A stretch of DNA of 64,000 nt from Moniliella sp. 'wahieum' (GCA_003971905.1 RSEE01000009.1:806001-870000), one strand, 5' to 3'. Counted from the stretch's first letter, positions 46,757-59,338 are shown. Notes: generated by a model from the letters alone, not told the origin. A program made the numbers and translations.

Positions 46757-47708
46757 GGGGGATGGGGATGCCTCGCAATATACTGGTCTTTATGGTATGC
46801 GTGGGGGATAGGGAAGCAGAGTGTTGGGAGCTGGGATACCAGGTTGGTCGGACGAGGGCCATCATCTCTCTTGAGGTACAGCCTAAGGCTGTGGACCGAG
46901 CTGGCTGAGTAGAAGAGGCAAGACGAGGGAAGCATGGAGCGTGAAGCGGCTGACCAATGTATGCTTGGGGGGCGGGCGCTTCGGCTGAGCTGGCGCTGAG
47001 CGCTGGTTGGACGCTTGGGTTGAAACATGGAGTTTCAAGCTTGCAAAAGTTGCCAATGTTGAACATTGCATCCGTCGTTGGGAGAGAACGCCTGGGACGT
47101 TGCGTGGAATGGAGAACTCTTGAACGTTCAGTTGAACGTTGACGTTGTGTGTAAGTACCAAGTACGAGGATGGGTTTGAAATGTGTGTCGTCTCGCCTGG
47201 CCAGACGGGCCAAGAGGGGGCAGGAGGCGGCAGACGCGCACCAGGGCTGGCCAGACCAGGCCAGACGCAAGGGGCAAGAGGTCAGCAGGACAGATGGTCA
47301 GGCTGATGAGAATCGATGATCGGTGCGATGGATGAGAACGAGGGATGCAACTTCCAAACCCGACGGAAAAGTCCGTGGCGGCACAGCGCCAGTGTGCACG
47401 GCTGGCCTGCTTCCAGTCTGCTTCTCACGATCTTACGCCGAGGCTCGGGCGCAGGTCTCGTGTCGGTGTCTGGCTGCTTGCTGGTCAGGCGTCGTGACGC
47501 CTGAACTTTCCGGCCACGCTAGCCAGCTGCCGTGGCAGTCGCAGTCGCTGCACGCCCAGACTCGGCGCTGGCAAACTGACGCCCCTCCCCCCCTCTCAAT
47601 AAAAGGCCCGCAGCCCTCGGCGCTTTCTTTAGTTTCCGGCTACCTTCGTGGTCAATCGCTCTTGCTCCCCAGCTGGAGCACCTTCCCTCCTTCCGTAGCC
47701 CCGGTGCT
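46757..47708. other. intergenic; promoter of ADE12
   Basis: No gene supported. TTGAACGTTCAGTTGAACGTTGACGTTG lies at 47119-47146. A TATA-like CAATAAAAGG at 47598-47607 is about 105 bp before the ADE12 start. Confidence 0.55.
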
Positions 47709-49097
47709 ATGTCCCATCTCCCTGCTACCGCCGCCTCTGGCGTCCAGGAGGGCCGCGCCAGCGTGGTCCTCGGTGCGCAATGGGGTGACGAGGGCAAAGG
47801 TGAGTTCCTTCCCCTCCTCCTCGCTCGCCTCTGCTGACTGTCGCTTGGTTCTCCAGGCAAGCTTTGTGACATCCTTGCGGGTGCCATGGACGTGTGCGCT
47901 CGCTGTGCTGGCGGCAACAATGCCGGTCACACCATTGTGGCTCATGTGGGCCCCGACAAGGTCAAGACCAAGTTTGACTTTCACCTGCTGCCCTCGGGCC
48001 TGGTCAACCCCCGGTGCGCCGGCTTTATTGGTTCGGGGGTGGTAGTGCATGTGCCTTCGTTTTTCGCTGAGCTCGACACGCTGGAGAAGAAGGGCTTGGA
48101 GGTGAGTGGCCGTCTGTTTGTTTCGGACCGCGCCCACCTGGTGTTTGACTTTCATCAAGTCGTCGATGGCATGAAGGAAGTCGAGCTGGGAGGCAGCAGC
48201 ATTGGCACCACCAAGAAGGGCATTGGGCCAGCGTACGGTTCCAAGGCTTCCCGCTCGGGCCTGCGCGTGCATCACCTGTACGACCAAGAGTTGTTTGCAA
48301 CCAAGTTCCGCAACCTGGTCGAAGGCCGGTTCAAACGCTACGGTCACTTTGAGTACGACACGGAGGGAGAGATTGCGCGCTACCGTGCCTTTGCTGAGCG
48401 CCTGCGCCCGTTTGTTGTCGACGGCGTCACCTTTATCCACACTGCGTTGGCACAGAACCGCCGTGTGTTGGTCGAGGGTGCCAACGCGTTGATGCTTGAC
48501 ATTGACTACGGCACGTACCCCTACGTTACTTCGTCTTCCACAGCGATCGGTGGCGTGTGCACTGGCTTGGGCATCCCCCCCAAACTGGTGGGCAAGACGA
48601 TTGGTGTGATGAAGGCCTACACCACGCGCGTCGGTTCCGGTCCCTTCCCCACCGAGCAGCTCAACGAGGTTGGAGTTCACTTGCAAGAGGTGGGTGCCGA
48701 GTGGGGCGTGACGACCGGCCGTCGTCGCCGGTGCGGATGGCTGGACTTGGTGGTGATGAAGTACTCGCACATGATCAATGGCTACGACAGCCTCAACCTC
48801 ACCAAGCTCGACATTCTCGACGACTTGGAGGAAATCAAGGTGGGCGTGGCGTATTACCACGATGGCGTCGAACTCGCCTCGTTCCCTGCCGACTTGGAGT
48901 TGCTGGCGCAGGTGGAAGTCAAGTACGAGACGCTGCCCGGGTGGAAATCGGACATTTCCAAGATCACCCAGTACGACGAGCTGCCGACCAACTGCAAGAA
49001 GTACATTGAGTTCTGTGAGAAGTTCCTCGGCGTGCCCATTGAGTACATTGGCGTTGGCCCTGGCCGCGAGAGCATGATCCACCGGCAGCAGGCGTAA
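47709..49097 (+). CDS. ADE12: adenylosuccinate synthetase
   Basis: Catalyses the GTP-dependent joining of IMP and aspartate, the first committed step of AMP synthesis. The ATG at 47709 gives [19 protein letters not shown], followed by [14 protein letters not shown], the phosphate loop with catalytic Asp, which is split by a 57-nt intron (47800-47856, branch GCTGAC). NNAGHTIV with the catalytic His follows, then [54 protein letters not shown] and the Asp-binding [14 protein letters not shown]. The C-terminal [16 protein letters not shown] is as expected. 443 codons with no frame break over 1.3 kb, which contrasts with the neighbouring GLT1. Confidence 0.97.
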
Positions 49098-50865
49098 GAG
49101 GCGCGATGAACTCCCTTGGGCCGGTTTGTGGTTGGCAACCCCAAGGACCTGTGGGATCCTCTAATGCAGCGATCGCCGTGACTTTCACAATCTGGAGTAG
49201 ACAGCAGGACTGGTAGCGATTCCCTGAAATGGTGTGCTGTAGCAGGTAATATCGCAGGTGGACGGTGGACCGGGCGCTTGCGCGGGACACCATAGTTGGT
49301 AAGTAACTAGCAACTGGAAGAGGTGAGCATGTGAGAGTTGAATGACCACGTCGACTATCATCTCATAGCTTGGCTCTCACAGCAAAAGTGCCTGCGTGCG
49401 TACGTGCCATGGCTGCCACGGCCTATGGTGGGGGGGGGGGGGGACAGACAGACCAGTGACATGTGAGTCAACGTCTTGCGCACTGCATGCGAATGGTAGA
49501 GAACTGGCATACACACCAATACCCCTTTTCCTTGGACTTGGATGCTGTTGGGGCTTGGCAACAAGTCCGGGGAGGTACTGGAGACAAAAAAAGTCCGTGA
49601 GTGGGGTTGGTTTGGAGAAGGTAGAGACCAGAGAGGCGCAAGCTTCAGACACTATGTATGGCAGCCCTCAACCAATGGTCAGGCTGATCGCTGTTAAACG
49701 TTAAAGCCCAGTGCTGCTGCCCCACATGGGCGGGGTCACCTGATCAATCACCGGTCACAGGTCACCAGTCATGCTGGCCAAGTACAATAAGGAGCAGACG
49801 GACATGGATGCAGGCTACCGGTCGAACATAGCCGTTGGGTCTAAAAATGCCTACAATGCGTTCGTTCATCTTCAACTGCACGCTCACCTCAGTATTCAAT
49901 CAAGGCACAGCGGTGTTCCAACACGTTCCACCCAACCAACCGCCGTGTAGCCTGTCGGCTCTGCCATCCGAGCGCCCGCCATGCGACGATGGTCTAGACC
50001 TTGCACTTAATTCCACCTCGAGTTGAAGGAGCTGGGCGCAACTGAACGTTGAACGTTCAAGCTCAAGTTGAATTTTCAACCGGCCCGTTCGACGACGTCA
50101 CACGTAGCTGGAAGAATCCCCCCGTGTCACGGTCCTCTTAGATAATCTGGCCGTGCTTCTTGCCGCGCCTGGCTGAGCTGGTGGTGCCGGTTGGTGTTCC
50201 TCGTTCTGGCGAGGCAGTCGGAGACATGCTGGGTGAATCGTGCCTGCGGGTCAGGCGCTGAGGCCGGAGGCAGGTCTTCCGTGCTGGCCAGGTGTGCCTA
50301 TGTGACATGCCATGCGACATGTGCCATGTGAGCTGGCTGGTTCGGTTCCAGCGGCCACATACTGGGCCAGTGGCCGAGCAGCCGTCGAGATAGGCAGAGA
50401 AGAGCAGCCTGGGCCGACGCAGGCAGACGCCCGGTCTCCGTACGACAATCGCCGCCTGTTCGGCTGGTCAGACTATCAGTATCGCTGGGCCCCCGTGCTG
50501 GTGACGAAATGCCGTTCGAAGCGGCGGCATGGCAGACACTGCCCCTGCGCTGTGTGCGGGTATGGCGGCTCGGCCCAAGCGGCCCTTGCTGCTGCACACC
50601 GACGCCGTGCGTCACCGCGTCACCCGTCACCCGTCCCACGCCACAGAGCCCACGCGCCCGCAGTGCGCCAGAGTGCGGGAACCTTCGGATGCAGTTCCGG
50701 ACAAGGCACCAGACTGGCGCCGTGCGGTGCCATTAATAATGATTGGGTGCGTCTGGGCAGTGGATGTAGTCCGTCAATATTGCCGCACTTCGTCGTGGGC
50801 GCTGGGAGGCCAATGTACCTCCTTGTGGGGAACCGACGGCCGTGGCCAGAAAGCGTTTTCTCCGT
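49098..50865. other. intergenic and GLT1 upstream region
   Basis: Contains a 14-G run near 49430-49443, GTTAAACGTTAAAG at 49693-49706, a GGTCACC/CCGGTCACAGGTCACC stretch at 49733-49765 and ACTGAACGTTGAACGTTCAAGCTC at 50041-50064. GC-rich overlapping frames at 50.3-50.8 kb have no motifs. The end is the GLT1 promoter. Confidence 0.5.
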
Positions 50866-50873
50866 CTATAAAG
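50866..50873 (+). promoter_or_regulatory. TATA box of GLT1
   Basis: CTATAAAG lies about 190 bp upstream of the ATG and is followed by a strongly CT-rich leader. Confidence 0.6.
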
Positions 50874-51056
50874 TCGCCTGGCTCCCCCCCACCTGCCGTC
50901 TCTTCCTCTTTCCCGTTGGCTGCTGGCTCGCTTGCCCTCTTCTTGCTTCTTCCACCCTCCTCCCCCTTCCTCCGCCGGTGCGCATCTGTTCTCTGCTCTG
51001 CTCTGCTGCTCAGCCCCGCACCGCCCCATCCTTCCCTCCCGCCGCCTGCGAGTACC

Positions 51057-54000
51057 ATGGTCGCCGTCCGCGTCGACGCCCTGCCCGTGCAGCCCCAGCA
51101 ACCCGACCTCAACGACCCCCTTGTCGCCCCCCCGCGGGGCGACCACCCCGAGGTGACCACCTCGGCCAACCTGGATGCCAATGGCTTCCACCATGTCGTC
51201 CGCTCGCAAGCTTCCTACGGTGGCGATGCGCTCCCTGCCGCCCAAGGCCTTTACGACCCTGAGAACGAAAAGGACAGCTGCGGGGTGGGCTTTATCTGCC
51301 ACATCAAGGGCAAGCCCAGCCACAAGATTGTGTCCGACGCCAAGTTTGTCCTGTGCAACATGACCCACCGCGGCGCCACTGGTGCCGACGCGCGCGATGG
51401 TGACGGCGCTGGGTGCATGACTGGTATCCCCGACTCGTTTTTCCGCCGCGAGCTCGAGATGGACTTTGGCATCACCCTTCCCGCCGAAGGCCAATACGCG
51501 GTGGGCAACGTCTTTTTCACCCCCAAGGATGACCGCCTGCGTGCGGACCACCAAAAGATCTTTGAGTCGGTCGCTGACTCGGTAGGGCTGCGTGTCCTGT
51601 GCTGGCGGAACGTTAGTGTCGACAACTCCATCCTTGGTCCCGCCGCGCTCAGCAAGGAGCCCAAGATCCTCCAGCCCTTTGTTGTGGCCACGGAGCACTA
51701 TGGCGCCGGATCGGCGCCGGCACAGACAGAGGCTCCGTTTGACGAGAAGAACTTTAATCGCCAATTGTACGTGCTGCGCAAGTCGGCCACTCACAAGATT
51801 GGTTTGGCCAACTGGTTCTACATCTGCTCTCTCTCCCCGAGCAACATTGTCTATAAGGGTCAGCTCGCACCCCGGCAGGTGTACGACTACTATTATGATC
51901 TGCTCAACGCACGCTACGAGTCGCACTTTGCCTTAGTCCATTCCCGTTTCTCTACCAACACTTTCCCTTCTTGGGACCGTGCCCAGCCGATGCGGTGGGC
52001 GGCCCACAATGGTACGCATGCCCCTCTTCGCCTTGGTCTGCTTCCTTGTTACTGACTCCCTGATGCATAGGCGAAATCAACACGATCCGCGGTAACAAAA
52101 ACTGGATGCGTGCCCGCGAGGGCATGTTGCGTTCGGAAGTGTTTGGCAACGACCTTGACCGCCTCTACCCGATTATCGAACCTGGAGGATCCGACTCGGC
52201 TGGGTTTGACAATGTACTGGAGCTTCTGGTCGTCAATGGTGTCTTGACGCTGCCCCAAGCGATCATGCTTCTTATTCCTGAGGCTTGGCAAGGCAAACAA
52301 GACCATATGGAGCCCGAAAAGGTTGCCTTTTACCGCTGGGCGGCTTGTATGACGGAGCCTTGGGACGGGCCCGCCCTGTTTGCCTTCTCGGATGGTCGCT
52401 TCTGTGGTGCCAACTTGGACCGCAACGGCTTGCGGCCGTGCCGGTATGTCATCACTGACGACGACATTATGATTTGCGCGTCGGAGGTGGGCACCATCCA
52501 CATTGATCCGGCGACGGTGTTGGCCAAAGGCCGGCTGCAACCCGGGCGCATGCTCTTGGTGGATACCAAGGAGGGCCGCCTGGTCGACGACAAGGAGCTC
52601 AAGATGACTACTGCCCAGTCGGCCGACTTTGCTGCCTGGCTCGAAGCGCAGCTACTGCATCTCCCTGACATTTGTCGCCGCACCCGGGCCAACGCGCCGA
52701 TCACGGCCGAGCTCGACAGCACCACCCTTAGTACCGATCCGCGGATGAAGGCGTTTGGGTACACCAACGAGCAGATTAGTCTGTTAATGCTCCCCTGGGC
52801 ACGTCTGGCAAAGAGGCGCTGGGCTCGATGGGCAACGATGCGCCCCTGGCGTGCATTGCCGATGCGCCTCGGCAGGTCTACGAGTACTTCCGCCAGCTGT
52901 TTGCTCAGGTTACCAACCCGCCCATTGACCCAATCGCGAAGCGGTCGTCATGTCGCTGGAAACGTATGTCGGTCCCGAGGGCAATCTGCTGGAGATGAAC
53001 CCCAAGCAGGCTCACCGCCTCTTGCTCCCATCGCCCATGCTAAAGATTGAGCAATGAATGCCATCAAGCGCATCCACGAGGCTGTCGACGACTGGAAGAC
53101 AAAGGTGATTGACATTACGTTCCCCAAGGTCGATGGCATTGCGGGCTACGAACGCACGATCGACCGGATTGTGCAGAGGCTAGCGCGGCGATTTCGGAAG
53201 GCTACACCATTGTCGTTCTGTCTGACCGTGCGGTGAGCGAGGACCGCGTCGCCTTGAGCTCACTCGTTGCCGTCGGTGGTGTGCATCATCACCTGATCCG
53301 CAACAAGGCTCGTACCAAGGTGGCTTTGATGATTGAGACGGCCGAGGCTCGGGAGGTGCATCACTTCTGTGCCTTGACGGGCTATGGTGCCGACGCCATT
53401 TGCCCCTGGCTGGCGATTGAAGTGATGGCCAAGGTGCACCGCGAGGGCTTGATCAAAGAGGACATTACGCTCGAGACGGCTGTCGAGAACTGGCTGCACG
53501 GCGTGGATGGCGGGATTCTTAAAGTGATGTCCAAGATGGGCATTTCGACGCTTGCGTCCTACAAGGGTGCCCAAATCTTTGAGGCACTGGGCGTGGACAA
53601 CTCGGTGATCGATCGCTGCTTTGCCGGTACGGCCAGCCGCATCAAGGGTGTCACGTTTGAGCTGTTGGCCATGGATGCATTTGAATTCCACAACCGCGGT
53701 TGGCCTTCTCAGGAAACGGTCCTGCCCCCCGTTTTGGCCGAGAGTGGCGAATACCACTGGCGCGATGGTGGTGAGGCTCACGTCAACGATCCCGTGTCGA
53801 TTGCCAATCTGCAGGATGCGGCGCGGGAAAAGAATCAGTTTGCCTGGGACCAGTATAGCAAGCAGGCCACCCAGTCCGTCAAGGCCACCGCCCTGCGTGG
53901 CTTGCTCGACTTTGACTTTACCAAGGCGCGCCCCATCCCCGTGGACCAGGTCGAGCCGTGGACCGAGATTGTGCAGCGATTCTGCACTGGCGCCATGTCG

Positions 54001-57000
54001 TACGGTTCCATCTCGATGGAGGCCCACTCGGCTTTGGCGATTGCCATGAACCGTCTGGGTGGCAAGTCCAACACGGGTGAAGGGGCGAAGACGCCGAGCG
54101 TTCCATTCCGCTTCCCAATGGGGACTCGCTCCGTTCGAAGATCAAGCAGGTCGCTTCCGGCCGGTTTGGTGTCACGTCCAACTACCTTGCTGACAGCGAC
54201 GAGCTGCAGATCAAGATGGCGCAGGGGGCCAAGCCTGGTGAGGGCGGTGAGTTGCCTGGCCACAAGGTGTCGCCATCGATTGCGCGTACGCGTCACTCGA
54301 CCGCGGGTGTCGGTCTCATTTCCCCCCCTCCTCATCATGACATTTACTCGATTGAGGACTTGAAGCAGCTGATCTACGACCTCAAGTGCGCCAACCCTCG
54401 CGCGCGTGTGAGCGTCAAGCTTGTATCCGAAGTGGGTGTCGGCATTGTGGCGGCGGGTGTGGCCAAGGCCAAGGCGGACCATGTGCTGGTCTCGGGTCAC
54501 GACGGTGGTACGGGTGCGTCGCGCTGGACTGGCATCAAGTACGCCGGTCTTCCCTGGGAGTTGGGTCTGGCCGAGACGCACCAGACATTGGTGCTCAACG
54601 ACCTGCGTGGCCGCGTGACGGTGCAGACTGACGGTCAACTTCGCACTGGTCGCGACTTGGCCATCGCTACGCTCCTAGGTGCCGAAGAGTATGGCTTTGC
54701 CACCACGCCCCTCATTGTGATGGGCTGCATCATGATGCGCAAGTGCTTGGGTGTGGACACGCTGGTGCGCACGCTGGGCGGTGCGACGAAACGCATTGGC
54801 GATATTGCCCTTGGGACACCTGTTGGACGACAGCAACAACCCTGTGCTTGTCATGTCGGTGGGCGATGTGGAAACGGGGGAGATGTACCAGGTTGCATAC
54901 ACTCTTGATGGCGAGAAGCGCTTTGAGTGCACGCCGGACCACATTCTTTCTTTGGCAGCCGTGGGCGTGGAGCCCACGATGGAGAACAAGACGGTCGAGT
55001 TTTACAAGCGCTGCGTGTCGGGCAAAAAGCTGGACCAGGCGGCCGAGCACGCGCCTCGTGTATGATGCACGACCTTGTAACTCTCGGCGATGTCCAAGAC
55101 TTGGACCGCGAAGATGAGGTGGATGAGGAGATTGGGTATGTTATTGGATCTTGTCTCGTGCAGCGAAGGCGTACTGACTCGCATATACTTTAGCTCTGAG
55201 ATGGTTACCAAGGAGTTGCTCAGCGGGCACCGTCACCGTGCCCACGCGACGGGCGCGTCGCCATTCGACCCTCGCAGTTGCGTCCATGACAAGGAAACCG
55301 TCCACGTTTCCTTTGACCTTGGCGTCGCCATGCCCGAGCTTGAGAGCGACCACGGCTCGGACGCTTCGTCGACGGCCCCTGGCACCCCAGCCATCGAGCC
55401 TGCGGCCGACACGGTGGCCCTTGGCCCGGTGGATGAACTGGTGTTGAGTGAAACTGCCAAGGCACCTGCGCCCGTTCGTGCCACCGAGGAGCCCTTCCTC
55501 CGTGTTGGGGCTCAACTGCAAGGCCGCCTTGCCCTTCTCAAAGAGAAGATCCAGGAGGCAGAGTGCTCCTGCGGTGGCCTGCACAAGGTCTCGCTTGAGC
55601 TGGCGTCCGAAGAGCAGGCGCAACTGGTTAACAGCCTCCTCTTCTCTGAGCACCACCACCTTGTTGAGCCCAGCCTCGTTTTGGATGGCGATCGGTTCGA
55701 GGCGACAGCTGAGGACCTTCTCAACCACTCCCACCCCAAGCTCCGTCTTTTCCGCCCTGCCAACCAGGCCGAGTTGGGGCTGGCGCAGGACGATGCGTAC
55801 TTTGTTGGTGCCTGGTTGGGCGATGGAGATGCCCACCGGGCCACGCTGGCCGCTTCGGATGCGGAAATGCTGGTGTGGTTGCACAAGTATGTGGAACAGC
55901 TGAACGCGACGCGTCCCCAGGGCGCGACCGAACTCAAGGTAGTCAGCCGGAAGGTGACTGCGGTTGGGGACCTGGTCGGATCCAATGCGTTTGCTCGGGC
56001 CGACATGTTTAAGCACACGGTTCTTGCCCAAGACTGGAACCCGCTGGAGGCGAAGCTTACCGACCTAGGCCTTCTCGGCACCAAGGAGCGCCGCATCCCC
56101 ATTGAGGCCTTCCCTTCGGCTGAGGGCAAGCGGGCCCTGTTGGCTGGTCTGCTCGACACGGACGGATCCTACCTCCGTTCCAGTGGCCAGTACGTCTTTG
56201 CTCAGGCCGAGGCCACATGGGGCTGGTAGAGGATGTGGCGTTGCTGGCCAAGGAACTGGGCATCTGCACCAGTGGTGTGGCCATGGAGCCGGGGGCTTCT
56301 GTGGTGACGCTGAGTGGACCCGGCCTGGCGCAACTGCAGCCCTACTTGCTGTACGAGCGGAAGCGCATGCCTGCGGTGGCGAGCGACATGGAGGTCGCGC
56401 CTTTGTGCTGACCAAGTTGGCGGGCGAGCGGGAATACCGTGGGGTGGAGGTCTCGGGCGGACACTTCCAGCTGGAGGATGGCTTGGTGGCGCATAACTGC
56501 CACCTCAACACGTGCCCAGTTGGCATTGCCACTCAAGACCCCGAGTTGCGGGAGAAGTTTGCCGGCCAGCCCGAGCATGTGATCAACTTCTTCTATTACC
56601 TTGCCGAGGAGCTGCGTGGGATCATGGCCAAGCTGGGGATGCGTACCATCAACGAGATGGTCGGTCGCTCGGAGCTGCTCAAGGCTGACTATACTGGACG
56701 CAACGTCAAAGCATCCAAGCTGGATCTGAGCGCCATTCTCAAGCCTGCGCATGAACTGCGCCCCGGTGCAGCGACGTACAAGGTGCGTCAGCAGGACCAC
56801 CGTCTCTACGTTCGGATGGACAACAAGTTCATCTCGGAAGCCGAGCCGGCTCTGATGGAAGGTCTGCCCGTTCAAGTTGACTGCGAGGTGGTCAACACGG
56901 ACCGTGCGCTGGGTGCCACCTTGTCGTACCGTGTGTCTAAGTTGTACGGCGAGGAAGGTTTGGCACGAGACACGATCCACATCAATGCCAAGGGCTCGGC

Positions 57001-59338
57001 TGGCCAATCGTGTGGTGCATTCCTTGCCCCCGGTATCACGCTCGAGCTCGAGGGCGACGCGAACGACTATGTCGGAAAGGGCATGTCGGGTGGCCGTCTG
57101 ATCATCTACCCGCCCAAGAACTCGGCGTTCAAGGCAGAGGAGAACATTTTGATTGGCAACACGTGTTTGTACGGCGCGACGACAGGTAATGCCTACTTCC
57201 GTGGCATTGCGGCCGAGCGCTTTGCGGTGCGCAACTCGGGCGCGCATGCGGTGGTGGAAGGTGTGGGAGACCACGGGTGCGAGTACATGACGGGTGGCCG
57301 GGTCGTGGTGCTGGGCAGCACTGGCCGCAACTTTGCCGCCGGGATGAGTGGTGGCATTGCGTATGTGCTGGACATGAACCGCGACTTCTACTCGCGGTGC
57401 AACACGGAGATGGTGGAGCTGGGTCCGGTCAAGGAGCCTCACGAGATTGCCGAGCTGCGCAACCTGATTGAGAACCACCGTCACTACACGGGCTCGACGG
57501 TTGCCGAACATGTGATTCGCGACTTCCACCATCTTTTGCCTCGCTTTGTGCGGGTGATGCCGTACGACTATAAGCGTGTGCTCGAGGAGGAGGCAGCCAA
57601 GGCGGCGGCCGAGAAGAAGCGCTCGAGCCATGTGGACTTGCTCGGAACCCTGTCGCGGCACAGCTCCCAGGTCAGTCTGTTGGAGGAAGAGCAAGCAGCA
57701 GGAGAAGGCGGCCGCCGCCAAGGCTGAGCCGGCCGAAGTGGACATTGAAGATGCGCTGCTGGATGCCGAGAAGGCCAAGACGGCGCTGGCCAAGCTGGAC
57801 AAGTTGCGTGGATTCAAAAAGTACCGTCGTCGTGCGGAAAAGTACCGTCAGCCCAACGTGCGCGCCAAGGACTTTAAGGAACTGTCCAACCGCCTGACCG
57901 ATGCCGAGCTCAAGGTGCAGACCGCGCGCTGCATGGACTGTGGTGTGCCCTTCTGCCAGTCGGACACGGGCTGCCCGATCAGCAATGTGATCCCCAAGTG
58001 GAACGACTTGGTGTTCAACGGGCGCTGGGAAGAAGCCTACTGGAAGCTCATGTCTACCAACAACTTCCCCGAGTTTACCGGCCGCGTGTGCCCCGCGCCT
58101 TGCGAAGGCGCGTGTGTGCTGGGCATCATTGAGTCGCCGGTGGGCATCAAGACGGTGGAGCGGGCGATTATTGACAAGGCGTTTGAGCTGGGCCTGGTCA
58201 AGCCCCAGCCGCCGGTGCACCGGACGGGCAAGACTGTGGCCATTGTGGGTTCGGGTCCGGCCGGGATGGCGTGTGCGGACCAGCTGAACAAGGCGGGTCA
58301 CTCGGTCACGGTCTTTGAACGCGCTGATCGTCCGTTTGGTTTGGCCATGTACGGTATTCCCAACATGAAGCTGGACAAGGGGGTGGTCATGCGTCGTGCC
58401 GAGCTGCTGCAGGCCGAGGGTGTGGACATCCAATGTGGCGTGGAGGTGGGACGGGACGTGGATGCGGCCGAGCTCAAGGAACAGTTTGACGAGCTGGTCT
58501 TTGCCACTGGCGCCACCTGGCCGAGGGACCTGCGTGTGGACGGACGCGATGCCAACGGGGTTCTGTTTGCGATGGACTTTTTGGGCGCCAACACCAAGTC
58601 GCTGTTGGATTCGGGGCTGCAGGACGGAAACTTCTACAATGCCAAGGGCAAGAACGTGGTTGTCATTGGCGGTGGCGACACGGGCAATGACTGCATTGGT
58701 ACCTCGGTCGGCACGCGCACGGCATCGGTGGTCAACTTTGAGTTGTTGCCCCAGCCGCCCGCGTCGCGCGCCGCGACAACCCTTGGCCCCAGTGGCCCCG
58801 CATCTTCCGCACTGACTATGGTCACACTGAGGTGACGGACCACTATGGCCAAGACCCGCGTCACTACCAAATCTCGACGACCAAGTTTGAAAAGGACGAG
58901 GAGAACAATCTGGTTGCCGTGCACACGGTGGAGGTCGCCTGGGAGAAGGACGCGAGCGGCAAGTGGCAGATGAACAAGGTGCCCGGTACGGAGAAGCGGT
59001 GGCCGTGTGAGTTGTGCCTCTTGGCACTGGGTTTCCTCGGCCCAGAGAATGAGGCGATCAAGTCGTTGGAGCTCAAGCAGGATGCTCGCTCCAACATCTT
59101 GGCCGCCGACTCGAAGGGCGCCAGTCCCTTCCGTACCTCGGTGCCGGGCGTGTGGGCGTGTGGCGACGCTCGTCGCGGCCAATCGCTGGTGGTGTGGGCT
59201 ATCCACGAAGGTCGGGCATGCGCGCAGGCGATTGACGAGCAGTTGCATGGTACCAGCCGCCTGCCCTGGGCCGGCTCCATCCCCAAGCGCACTTACCCTT
59301 GGACGAGCAAGGAGGTAGAGTTGCTCCAGCAGGCATAA
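51057..59338 (+). CDS. GLT1: NADH-dependent glutamate synthase (GOGAT) containing an intein
   Basis: Makes two glutamates from glutamine and 2-oxoglutarate. The ATG at 51057 gives a 74-residue propeptide before the amidotransferase Cys in [11 protein letters not shown]. Then come the central domain, the FMN synthase domain ([44 protein letters not shown]), the [3Fe-4S] motif C-IMMRK-C-HLNT-C, the GXGXG domain ([11 protein letters not shown]-like region at 57.1-57.4 kb), and the fused small subunit with two [4Fe-4S] sets ([18 protein letters not shown]), FAD site [11 protein letters not shown] and NADH site [10 protein letters not shown]. Introns are at 52012-52070 and, inside the intein, 55136-55193. 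Without introns and intein about 2,155 codons remain, the normal fungal size. About ten one-base frame steps (near 52.79, 52.94, 53.05, 53.19, 54.10, 54.82, 55.07, 56.22, 56.40, 57.70 and 58.78 kb) look like assembly indels. Confidence 0.96.
54744..56497 (+). mobile_element. GLT1 intein with LAGLIDADG homing endonuclease
   Basis: Protein-splicing element inside GLT1. Block A starts with Cys ([20 protein letters not shown]); block B has [11 protein letters not shown] (Thr-x-x-His); block C is [11 protein letters not shown] and block E is [12 protein letters not shown], the two LAGLIDADG helices with their acidic residues intact. Blocks F/G read [18 protein letters not shown] and VAHN, followed by extein Cys. 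All residues for both ester steps and Asn cyclisation (Cys1, His of block B, penultimate His, terminal Asn, Cys+1) are present. Between block B and the endonuclease lies an Ala/Pro/Glu-rich stretch of about 50 residues not typical of inteins. The coding length is about 565 codons. The coding sequence carries its own spliceosomal intron and some one-base frame steps (near 54825, 55070, 56217, 56400). Confidence 0.93.
55136..55193 (+). other. spliceosomal intron inside the intein
   Basis: 58 nt: donor GTATGT, branch TACTGAC at 55171-55177, acceptor TTTAG at 55193. Read-through ends at the TAG of the acceptor itself, whereas removal joins DEVDEEIG to [11 protein letters not shown] in frame (58 is not a multiple of three, and the downstream coding frame is indeed shifted by one). 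Size and signals match the other introns of this genome. Confidence 0.85.

Noticed and set aside
47652-49082. 476-codon antisense frame over ADE12
   Set aside because: Mirror of a GC3-rich real gene. It has no motif, and the sense strand codes for adenylosuccinate synthetase over its whole length.
50733-51926. Long minus-strand frame opposite the start of GLT1
   Set aside because: Shadow of the well-supported GLT1 N-terminal domain; Arg/Gly-rich without motif.
56342-57817. 491-codon minus-strand frame opposite GLT1
   Set aside because: Shadow frame; the plus strand carries the conserved GXGXG domain here.
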